A DNA stretch of 41,867 nucleotides from assembly GCF_000719975.1 (NCBI RefSeq), contig NZ_JOIJ01000025.1:1-41867 (forward strand). The letters are read 5' to 3'. The position numbers and the translations under genes are program-made. Numbering within the stretch: position 1 is the first letter of the stretch; the number at the start of each line of letters is the position of its first letter. This DNA comes from Prauserella rugosa (GTDB lineage Bacteria > Actinomycetota > Actinomycetes > Mycobacteriales > Pseudonocardiaceae). The notes under the pieces were generated by a model, which was not told the DNA's origin, searched no databases, and saw only the letters and a program-made list of their open reading frames with translations. Of the stretch, positions 28,696-35,919 are shown piece after piece.

Positions 28696-30147
28696 TTAGC
28701 GTCGCCCTCCTCCAGGGTCGACGGGGACAGCCATTGCGGCGATGTTGCGTGCCGCGTTGACGTCCCGATCACACACGAACCCGCAGTGGTTGCAGGTGTA
28801 GACCCGCTCGGACAAAGGCAGCTTGGTTTTCGCTGCCCCGCATGCCGAGCATGTCTTGCTGGTCGGCGCCCACCGGTCGCACACCGCGACCGTGGACCCG
28901 TACCAGGGCGTTTTGTAGTCGAGCTGACGTCGGAACTCGCCCGGCGCCGCGTCGAGGATCGACCGGTTCAGTCCGGTCTTCGCGCGCACGTTCCGCCCCG
29001 GCTCGGCGACGTCGCCCTTCGCCGATCGGGTCATCCCAGCAACGTTCAGATCCTCAATCGCGACTTCGGCGTACGACGTCGACAGGGTTTTGGTGATCCA
29101 GTGCAGATGCGAGGCGCGTTGCACGGTGACCTCGCGTTGGATCTTCGACAGCCGTGCGCGGGCGCGTTTCCACCGGTTCGACGGTTTCTGCCCGGTGCGT
29201 TTGTCAGGTCCGACCCGGCGTGACATCTGCCGCGCCGCTCGCACCAGCCGGCGCCGGGCCTTCTTCAAGTGTCGCGGGTTCTCGATCAGACCGTGCTCGT
29301 CGGACAGCCCCGGCACCGGTTCCGACAGCGCGGCCAGTGCTTTCGTGCCCAGGTCCACGCCAATCCGCCCGGCGTTCTTCTGCCGGTGCGACGGGCCGAC
29401 CTGCGTCTCGCGGCCGGGCGTGACGTCTGGCTCGTCGACGAGCACGGAGGCATACCACCGGTGCCCGCGGCGGCTGCACGTCACCGACTGCACCCGGCCG
29501 CCCCGTTCCAACGCCCGCACCATGCGCTTTGCGGTGTCGTGCAGTCGCACGGTGCCGATGTTCGGCATCCGCAAACGGCGGTAGCCGTCGGTGCGGATGG
29601 TTGGTTTCTTGACGTCGTGGTGCAGCCGGAACGACGGCGTCACCCGGCCCTTGCGCTTGAACCGCGGCTCTCCCACCCGTCGGCCGGCGCGTTTCCCGGC
29701 GAGGCTGGACATCCAGTTCGACCATGCCTGGTCGGCGTCGCGGAATCCGGAGGAGAACGCGAACCGGTTGATGCCACGCCACCACGGGCAGATCCCGCCG
29801 CGCCACGGATCAGCGGCCGGGTTGTCCCGCCAGGCGGTCCACCGGCGTGCCACCTCGGGCGCGTTCGGCGTCTTGACCGCCGTCTTGCGGGCTTCGGCTT
29901 CGGTGAACCCGAGGCCGGTCAGCTCGGCGACTTGGAGTCGCCAGGTCTCGTTCGCAGCTTTCTTCTGGGCCAGGGCGAAGTTGAACGCCCACCGGGCGGC
30001 GTCGGCGTGTGCGGTGAGCACGGCCTCTTGGGCAGGGGTCGGGTCGAGCGCGAACCGGTAGGCGCGCTGGCGCCTCCGCTCGTTCTCGTCCACCACCGTG
30101 CTGCCCGGATCAACCACGCGCAGCACGGTAGCGCCCACCCCTGACAC
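28696..30147 (-). CDS. tnpB: Stand-alone TnpB (RNA-guided nuclease-like), no tnpA partner
   Basis: The 483-residue protein has the RuvC residues D265 (RIGVDLGTKALAAL), E365 (VAIEDLNVAGM) and D462 (CDRDVNAARNIA), and a zinc ribbon with C433, C436, C452 and C455. It is longer than the first TnpB (410 residues) and only distantly related to it. The N-terminal residues before ERRRQRAYRFALDPTPAQEA are not family-like, so GTG 30096 or 30093 may be the real start. With no transposase gene next to it, it may be a non-autonomous IS1341-type element or a domesticated TnpB. Confidence 0.9.
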   Translation of the reverse strand: MSGVGATVLRVVDPGSTVVDENERRRQRAYRFALDPTPAQEAVLTAHADAARWAFNFALAQKKAANETWRLQVAELTGLGFTEAEARKTAVKTPNAPEVARRWTAWRDNPAADPWRGGICPWWRGINRFAFSSGFRDADQAWSNWMSSLAGKRAGRRVGEPRFKRKGRVTPSFRLHHDVKKPTIRTDGYRRLRMPNIGTVRLHDTAKRMVRALERGGRVQSVTCSRRGHRWYASVLVDEPDVTPGRETQVGPSHRQKNAGRIGVDLGTKALAALSEPVPGLSDEHGLIENPRHLKKARRRLVRAARQMSRRVGPDKRTGQKPSNRWKRARARLSKIQREVTVQRASHLHWITKTLSTSYAEVAIEDLNVAGMTRSAKGDVAEPGRNVRAKTGLNRSILDAAPGEFRRQLDYKTPWYGSTVAVCDRWAPTSKTCSACGAAKTKLPLSERVYTCNHCGFVCDRDVNAARNIAAMAVPVDPGGGRR

Positions 30148-30367
30148 TCCCCGCCACCACGAACCCGCCGACGCCGCCCGACGGGCATGGAAATGCGTCG
30201 AAGAATCGCTGATATCCGTCCGGATTGGTCGAGGGCTGGTGGCGCGATGTCGACCATGACTGCCAGCCCATCATCACAACCCGCTCGGACTGGGGTCGAC
30301 TTTCACGTTCGGCGGATTCCTGGTGGAGTTGATGTGGCGGGTCGCTGCGATCGGCAGGGTCGGTGGC

Positions 30368-30970
30368 ATGACTGATGGAATGCCGAGGATTCGTCCACTG
30401 GGTGCGTACGAACCGGAGAGGCCGCAGAAGAACACGTCGTGGACGGTGCATCGCTCACGAACGGCATATGACGGGTCGCCGTGGCTGCGGGTGGACATGG
30501 TCGATGTGACCGCGCCAAATTCAGACCGTTTCGAACATGCAGCGATCTGGGTGCCAGATGCGGCAGTGGCGCTGATCGTCGACGAACAGCGCCAGGCGGT
30601 GCTGATGCTGCGCCGGGAGCGGTGGGTGATTGGCCAAGACGGCTACGAACTGCTCGGCGGCCTGGTCGATGACGGCGAGGACCCCGTAGACACTGCGCGA
30701 CGGGAATTACTCGAGGAAAGCGGCTATGTTCCACACGGGCCTTCGGAGCATCTGCTGACAGTGCATCCGATGCCGGGCCTGATCGACAGCGCCATGCACG
30801 TGTTCCTCTGGCGCCAGGGCGCCGAGCAAGTGTGCGAGCCGTCGGATCCGTACGAGGCGGGCACAGTGTCGTGGATACCGCTCGAGCGCGTCGACGAGCT
30901 CGCCGACGGCGGCCAACTGCTGGGCGCGACCACCGCGGTCGCGCTGTATCGCTACCGGGCGCTGCCTTAG
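30368..30970 (+). CDS. Nudix hydrolase (ADP-ribose-pyrophosphatase-like)
   Basis: The Nudix box GGLVDDGED...ARRELLEESGYV lies at about residues 97-121, preceded by AVALIVDEQRQAVLMLRRER. The N-terminal strands and the position of the box about 97 residues in resemble ADP-ribose/NDP-sugar hydrolases. The following VHPMPGLIDSAMHVFLW fits too. Start MTDGMPRIRPLGAYEPE at 30368 has only a weak Shine-Dalgarno (GGTGG). The frame is open to 30323. It is convergent with the gene at 30967 (4-base overlap of ends). Confidence 0.88.
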   Translation: MTDGMPRIRPLGAYEPERPQKNTSWTVHRSRTAYDGSPWLRVDMVDVTAPNSDRFEHAAIWVPDAAVALIVDEQRQAVLMLRRERWVIGQDGYELLGGLVDDGEDPVDTARRELLEESGYVPHGPSEHLLTVHPMPGLIDSAMHVFLWRQGAEQVCEPSDPYEAGTVSWIPLERVDELADGGQLLGATTAVALYRYRALP

Positions 30971-31581
30971 GGCTCCTCCTGCCGCGGCGATTCGGGCAGC
31001 GCCAGCGTGGCGGTGCCGTCGGCGAGCGAGACGATCTGCAGGTGTGGGCTGGGGCCACGCACGATCGCGCTGCGCCCGTCCGCGGCGACATCCAACGTCC
31101 AGCCCTGCTTGGCTTCGGACACCGCGGGTTGTTGATCCCAGAGGTCGGTGAGGTAGATCTGGGGGACCGAGCGCAGCCAGCTGGCTTGGCCGAGGCTGCG
31201 GCTGCGGGGTGCGGTGCGTCCGATGGCCCAGTCCCACTGCGGCGCTTCGCCGAGCTCGAAGGTCACCGTGTTGGACTCGGGATCGCGGTGGGTGGTGGTG
31301 ATGGTCCATACCCCAGCGATGCGCCCGTCGGCGATGGCCATCAGCTCGTCCCCGTTGCGGTCCAGGGCCGCCCGGGAGATCGTCCACGACTGATCCAGAC
31401 AGGCCCGCAGCGCCTGGTCCGAGCGGGAATCCGGGTCGGGCAGAAACGAAGTGACGTCGACGGCCAGCACGGGGTCCCCTTCTGCGTAGTCAGCGCTGAT
31501 GTTCCACGGCGGCCGGGGCACGATCACAGGGAACTCAGCGACATGAAGCGAGTATCGCGGAATCAGCCGCCACCTGCGCAA
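30967..31581 (-). CDS. Hypothetical protein (204 aa)
   Basis: I do not recognise this protein. It is rich in tryptophan and acidic residues (DQSWTISRAALDRNGDELMA, GVWTITTTHRDPESNTVTFE), with beta-strand-like patterns and a repeated SLADGTATL end. These suggest an all-beta or lipocalin-like fold. No signal peptide or transmembrane helix is seen. An internal valine start (VIVPRPPWNISADY) is possible, because the first 18 residues are arginine-rich. Confidence 0.55.
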   Translation of the reverse strand: MRRWRLIPRYSLHVAEFPVIVPRPPWNISADYAEGDPVLAVDVTSFLPDPDSRSDQALRACLDQSWTISRAALDRNGDELMAIADGRIAGVWTITTTHRDPESNTVTFELGEAPQWDWAIGRTAPRSRSLGQASWLRSVPQIYLTDLWDQQPAVSEAKQGWTLDVAADGRSAIVRGPSPHLQIVSLADGTATLALPESPRQEEP

Positions 31582-31643
31582 CGTCGACCGTGTGCGGTCT
31601 GAACCGGGCGCGTTCGTGTCCGGACGTGTTTACCGTGGACGGT

Positions 31644-32492
31644 ATGGACGGTGGGGGAGGGCCGTCACGACGGCTGGTGTGGCGTCGGGGCGTGATCGCG
31701 CAGGTTGGGTTGTTGACCGCGGCCGCGGTCGTGGCGGTGACGGCATACGCGGTGTCCGGTGACTGGGTGCCGTGGCTGTGGGCCGCCGGCACGCTGGTGG
31801 TGCTGGTGTTGCTGGGCGCGCGGCAGCGGTGGGGTCCTGCGTGGACAGCGGCGGCCGCGTTGGTCGTGGCCGATGTGATCTGGCTGTCGGCCATGCCGTG
31901 GTGGGCGTGGTTGCTCACGCTGGTCGCGGCGGTGGTCGGGGTGCTGGTGTGGTTAGTGCGTGGCCGCCGGGTCCCGGCCACACACCCGTCTGTGATCACC
32001 ATGGCCGTGGTTGGTGTTGCTGGTCTCGTGACGGGGATGGTAGGCGCGGTCTTGCACATTCAGGCTCGCGCCGAGCAGGCCGCCCAGGAAGCGGCAGCGC
32101 AACGGCAAGAGAGCGTGTCGCGGATCCTGCCGCACTCACCGACCGCGGTGGCCGACTACCTGGCCCGAACTCTCGCCGAGAACGACCCGACCTCGACGTG
32201 TTTCGCCTTCACACCGGAGGCTGCGGCGACGTTCGCAGCAGCCCATGGGGAACCGGATTGTGAGTCGGCCGCTCGGACGCTGGCCGGCCGGATCGACAAC
32301 CCGGTCGACTACCAGAACAACTTCTGGGTGCCGGGCAGTCAGCAGGATTTCGACGGTGACACCGTCACGGTGCGGGTGTGCGACATCGATGTTGGCTCCA
32401 CTGGGCCCCGGTCGCTGGGCATCCTCATCGTCGAGCCCCACCGCGGAGGCGCCGGCGGATTCGAGATCACGGCGTGGCGACCCTGCCCATGA
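31644..32492 (+). CDS. Membrane protein with exported C-terminal domain (282 aa)
   Basis: MDGGGGPSRRLVWRRG is followed by four membrane helices: VIAQVGLLTAAAVVAVTAYA, WLWAAGTLVVLVLLGA, WTAAAALVVADVIWLSAMPW with WAWLLTLVAAVVGVLVWLV, and ITMAVVGVAGLVTGMVGAVL. A periplasm-side domain of about 130 residues follows, with cysteines (STCFAFTPEAAATFAAAHGE, PDCESAARTLAGR, VCDIDVG) that may form disulphides. This C-terminal part resembles small actinobacterial exported domains of unknown function. The frame is open to 31590. Confidence 0.7.
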   Translation: MDGGGGPSRRLVWRRGVIAQVGLLTAAAVVAVTAYAVSGDWVPWLWAAGTLVVLVLLGARQRWGPAWTAAAALVVADVIWLSAMPWWAWLLTLVAAVVGVLVWLVRGRRVPATHPSVITMAVVGVAGLVTGMVGAVLHIQARAEQAAQEAAAQRQESVSRILPHSPTAVADYLARTLAENDPTSTCFAFTPEAAATFAAAHGEPDCESAARTLAGRIDNPVDYQNNFWVPGSQQDFDGDTVTVRVCDIDVGSTGPRSLGILIVEPHRGGAGGFEITAWRPCP

Positions 32493-32504
32493 CCGCGCGC
32501 GTGG

Positions 32505-33284
32505 TCAGCCGACGGTTAGACGGAGCACGTACGGGTGGGTGTCGGGATCACCGTCGGAGAGTTCGTAGGGGGTGTAGTCGTAGTCCACGCCGAACAGTGT
32601 CTGGTCGGGGTGGTCGGCCAGCCAACGGCTGGCGGCGGCGAACGCCTCGACGTTGCTGCTGCCGCGGATGGTGATCATCTCGACCAGCGATTCGCGGTGC
32701 ACCTCGGCGGGCGCGTCGCCGCGGCCCCGGGATAGTGCGACCACGGTGCCGGACTCGTCGTCGAGCGGTTGGCCCGCCGGGTCGCGGCGTGGGGTGTGGG
32801 CGGGGATGGCCGCGCGGAGTCGTTGCAGCGATAGCTCGCCCATGTTGCGCATCGCCTGGAAGGCGCGGTCGGGCACGAGCGCGACCTCCTCGACCCACTG
32901 GAAGTGGTGGCGGGCCAGTACGTTGCGCACCTTCAGCGGCAGCTGCTCGTCCCGATTGGATAGCGGTTCAGGCTCTGCGGGCAGCTCGGGAACGCGCCAG
33001 CCGTCGAACCCGCCGGCCAGCAGTGCGCGGACCGAATCGGTAAGACCGCCGACCCCGACGGGCAGCACGAGGCCGGGCTGGATGCAGTGCAGATCCACCC
33101 GCGCCAGCGCCGACTGATCAGCGGGCGCGATGGCCAGCACGGCTGCGGTGGGAGTGCGGGCATGGCCCAGTAGAAGCGAGAGCGCGCGCCCCAGTGCGCC
33201 TTCGAGCGTGTCGACGGGTGGTTCGGCATCACCGAGGTAGCTGTCGCCATCGCGTTTGACTCGGTACTGGTACTCGCTGCTCAC
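32505..33284 (-). CDS. Protein with RNA-polymerase alpha-CTD-like helix-hairpin-helix (259 aa)
   Basis: Residues about 115-160 (LPLKVRNVLARHHFQWVEEV, then AFQAMRNMGELSLQRLRAAI) match the helix-hairpin-helix fold of the RNA polymerase alpha C-terminal domain, including its RN(L/M)G..SL core. The N-terminal half (DTLEGALGRALSLLLGHART, SVRALLAGGFDGWRVPELPA) and the C-terminal half (FAAASRWLADHPDQTLFGVD) are unrecognised. GTG 33284 is chosen because the upstream seven codons add no conserved sequence. It may bind DNA or imitate the polymerase subunit. Confidence 0.7.
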   Translation of the reverse strand: MSSEYQYRVKRDGDSYLGDAEPPVDTLEGALGRALSLLLGHARTPTAAVLAIAPADQSALARVDLHCIQPGLVLPVGVGGLTDSVRALLAGGFDGWRVPELPAEPEPLSNRDEQLPLKVRNVLARHHFQWVEEVALVPDRAFQAMRNMGELSLQRLRAAIPAHTPRRDPAGQPLDDESGTVVALSRGRGDAPAEVHRESLVEMITIRGSSNVEAFAAASRWLADHPDQTLFGVDYDYTPYELSDGDPDTHPYVLRLTVG

Positions 33285-33361
33285 AGGCTCAGCGTGCCAG
33301 CCCAATCCCGGAACACTGTGAACTCAGGCCGTGGCACGTGGACGGCTTGGCTGACCTCCAG

Positions 33362-34009
33362 CTAAGGCCCGGCGTCGGTCTCGCCGCGGGCGCGGCGCAT
33401 GTCGGTGCACCGGTGCGGCCCGGCCTGGTCGGACAGGAGAGGGGATAGGACGCTGGCGGCGAACGCGCGTGTGACGAGGTCGGCGTCGCGGTCGATGTCG
33501 GCGACCGACCAGGTGTAGCCGGGGCCGCGGGCCAGGCCGGCGGCGACGAGCAGGCGTCCGTAGCCGAGCTCGCGGTGAATGGGTTCGACGTGGACGTGCT
33601 CGATGACCCCGACCTGGCACGGGCCGCACACCCGCAGCTGGGCCACTCCCGCTCGGTCATGTTCGACCCACAGGGCGATCTGCCCGAGCCCACCCCGCGT
33701 CGATGGCGGGGTGGCCCGCAATACCAGGTCGTTTGAGTGCGGCGGCTCGTCGCTGCTGGCGGCGAGTTCCTGTTCGGTCGGATCGACCAGGCACCAGGTG
33801 GCTCCGGGCAGCCGCAGGTCGGCGCATACCCGGCATGTGGTCGAGGGCTGCTGGTAGAGGTGCAACCAGCCGGCCCGGGCGCCGCCGACGGCGAGCTCGT
33901 GCCCGCGCGGGCAGCGCTGGGGCGGCGGCTGTCCGGGCCAGAGCGGGACCACGCGCTCGGCGCGGCCGAACTCACCCTGCGACCCCGTCAGTCCCCGTCG
34001 ATCGATCAT
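33362..34009 (-). CDS. GNAT-like protein with a possible N-terminal zinc site (215 aa)
   Basis: The C-terminal half contains VIEHVHVEPIHRELGYGRLL followed by VAAGLARGPGYTWSVADIDR, a pattern like acetyltransferase motif A (acetyl-CoA binding R/Q-x-x-G-x-G/A). The N-terminal half has two cysteine pairs (RCPRGHEL and TCRVCADL, then CGPC) that could bind a zinc ion. The ATG at 34009 gives MIDRRGLTGSQ. Substrate unknown. The gene is convergent with none and ends 78 bases from the next gene. Confidence 0.55.
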   Translation of the reverse strand: MIDRRGLTGSQGEFGRAERVVPLWPGQPPPQRCPRGHELAVGGARAGWLHLYQQPSTTCRVCADLRLPGATWCLVDPTEQELAASSDEPPHSNDLVLRATPPSTRGGLGQIALWVEHDRAGVAQLRVCGPCQVGVIEHVHVEPIHRELGYGRLLVAAGLARGPGYTWSVADIDRDADLVTRAFAASVLSPLLSDQAGPHRCTDMRRARGETDAGP

Positions 34010-34118
34010 ATGTTCGATGATAGCCCAGCCGCGACACGCGATCCCGGCCTTCTTGAACGGACACGGCGTCGCACTCACCTACTGGCCGGAGGTGGACGCT
34101 GCGGCACCATGCCTACCC

Positions 34119-34481
34119 ATGGCAGACAGTGAGCATGATCCCGAAGACGCCCGCGTGGCAGGTCAGCTGTTGATGTGGGCCGAGCAGCTGCGGGACGAGA
34201 ACTGGGACCAGCCTGGATTTCATCGTCGGGCGCTGGCCGCGCTGATGGTCGCGCAGACCACGGCCGGCTACGACGCGATCGAGCATCAGCTGCTGGCCGC
34301 GCTGATTGCGCGGATGCGCCACCGTGCTGGCATGCCGCCCTCGGGCAGTGTCACTGACCAGTGGCGCGAACAGGCCTACTTCGAGACCCTGCGAGCGCTC
34401 GAGCTCATGGCGGTCGAAACCCCACCGCTGACCGGGCAAATGTACGTCCGTGCCGTCACGGACGGATCGGCCCCGGAGTAG
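34119..34481 (+). CDS. Hypothetical helical protein (120 aa)
   Basis: MADSEHDPEDARVAGQLLMW starts a helical protein (EQLRDENWDQPGFHRRALAA, EHQLLAALIARMRHRAG). It resembles small actinobacterial proteins of unknown function. The frame is open to 34017, but the ATG at 34119 fits codon use better. A terminator-like hairpin at 34549 follows. Confidence 0.55.
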   Translation: MADSEHDPEDARVAGQLLMWAEQLRDENWDQPGFHRRALAALMVAQTTAGYDAIEHQLLAALIARMRHRAGMPPSGSVTDQWREQAYFETLRALELMAVETPPLTGQMYVRAVTDGSAPE

Positions 34482-34548
34482 CCAGCCTGCGGGGTGACGT
34501 AGCGGCGCGGGATTCGCGAGGATCACGGGCATGCTGACGGCGGGGAGA

Positions 34549-34596
34549 GAGGGCCCGCGCGGCGACATAAGGGGGGAGGTGTCTGCGCGGGCCCTC
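34549..34596 (+). terminator. Terminator-like hairpin
   Basis: GAGGGCCCGCGC (34549-34560) pairs perfectly with GCGCGGGCCCTC (34585-34596), followed by CCTAGG. Confidence 0.65.
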
Positions 34597-34692
34597 CCTA
34601 GGTATTCAAACGTCGCCATTCCATGTGGTCCAGGGCCAGGCGTTGGGTGTTTCGCGAACGGGCGGTAGTCGAGGCGGCGTTATTGTGGGCGC

Positions 34693-35019
34693 GTGATGCG
34701 CGCAACGACACTCGAACCCGGTCGCGCCCGGTTGTTGACCGAGGCGTCTCCAGCCGAGGTGCACGCTGCGCTGGTCCCGGAGGAAGCGGCAGAGTTCGCG
34801 CGCGACTGGCGCGAGGCCATGGCCCGTGCTGCGGAGACGCTGGACTTGTCCGAGGTGGCCGAGATCGTGGAGTCCTGGCGGCTGGTTGCGCAGCTGACCG
34901 CCGCGGCCGGGCCCGCGGCACACCGCGCGATGTATCGCCGTGCGGCTGCCCGACTGGCAGGGCAGGAAGTTCCGCACGATGAGCCGTTGCCGCGCACGAA
35001 GGCCCGACTGGGGCTATAG
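34693..35019 (+). CDS. DUF6247-like protein (108 aa)
   Basis: The pattern LVPEEAAEFARDWREAMARA, DLSEVAEIVESWRLVAQLTA and a basic end resembles the small actinobacterial DUF6247 proteins, whose function is unknown. Start is GTG 34693 or ATG 34696. It stands alone between terminators and may be part of a small stress or toxin-related locus. I see no partner next to it. Confidence 0.6.
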   Translation: MMRATTLEPGRARLLTEASPAEVHAALVPEEAAEFARDWREAMARAAETLDLSEVAEIVESWRLVAQLTAAAGPAAHRAMYRRAAARLAGQEVPHDEPLPRTKARLGL

Positions 35020-35181
35020 CCGCGCGGCGAGTCGTTGTGGTGTTGCGGCCAGTTGGGTGAGAACTGGCTCGGTCCGTGTTGTCGGGTCCGATGGGGTCTG
35101 GACCTCTGCCACGATGCCCTCGTAGATGGGCGTAGTGCGCAGGGCTGTGGCCAGTCTGCGCAGGTATGAAGGGGTGGTGTC

Positions 35182-35919
35182 GTGGCGGGGTTGGTGATCG
35201 CGGCGACGGATGGTGCTGCGCAGCCGAACCCGGGCCCGGCGGGATGGGCGTGGATCATCGGTGATGATCAGGGGCGCCGTCCGGTGCGGGGCGCATCGGG
35301 ATATCTGGGGTCTTCAACCAACAACGTCGGTGAGTTGACGGCTGTGGAGCAGCTTCTTCAGGCCACTGATCCGGCCGTGCCGTTGGAGGTGCGGATCGAT
35401 TCGCAGTACGCGATGAACGCGGTGACCACATGGTTGCCGAATCAACGGCGCCGGGGATACCGCACTGCTGCGGGCAAGCCGATCGCGAACCGTGAGTTGA
35501 TCGTTCGCATTGACGAGCTGTTGACGGGCCGGTCGGTGCGTTTCGTGTATGTGCGGGCCCACCAGGTCGATGGTGATCCACTCAACGCGGCCGCGGACCA
35601 TGCGGCACAGGATGCGGTGCGCAGCCGTCGCGGGTGGGACTGGACGGGTGAGGAGTTGGCCGCACTTGCGGTGCTGAGCACATCGCCCCCGGCCGCAGCC
35701 GCGCGAACCTCTGCGCCGCCACGGGCGGCGCAGAGGGCGGGGACGGGGCGGTGTGCTGCGACGACGAAGGCGGGCAAGCCCTGTCCGATCGATCCGCGCC
35801 CGTCGGGGTGGTGCCATGTGCATGATCCGGCGGTGCAGTGCGGAGCGGTCACCGCGAAAGGTCGGCCGTGCACGGTGGCCACCGGTGGGGGTCGCTGCGC
35901 GCAGCACCGCACGTCATGA
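35182..35919 (+). CDS. RNase H (type I) with two C-terminal zinc modules
   Basis: Residues 1-150 form an RNase HI fold: D10 in ATDGAAQPNPGP, E51 in NNVGELTAVEQ, D73 in VRIDSQYAMN, and VRAHQVDGDPLNAAADHAA with H127 and D139. It would cleave RNA in RNA-DNA hybrids. After a linker, two related short modules follow, CAATTKAGKPC...GWCHVHDP and CGAVTAKGRPC...GRCAQH, each with C-x8-C and CxxH. This tail is not part of normal RNase HI. The GTG at 35182 follows GGGGTGGT. The stop overlaps the next start (ATGA), so the two are coupled. Confidence 0.9.
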   Translation: MAGLVIAATDGAAQPNPGPAGWAWIIGDDQGRRPVRGASGYLGSSTNNVGELTAVEQLLQATDPAVPLEVRIDSQYAMNAVTTWLPNQRRRGYRTAAGKPIANRELIVRIDELLTGRSVRFVYVRAHQVDGDPLNAAADHAAQDAVRSRRGWDWTGEELAALAVLSTSPPAAAARTSAPPRAAQRAGTGRCAATTKAGKPCPIDPRPSGWCHVHDPAVQCGAVTAKGRPCTVATGGGRCAQHRTS

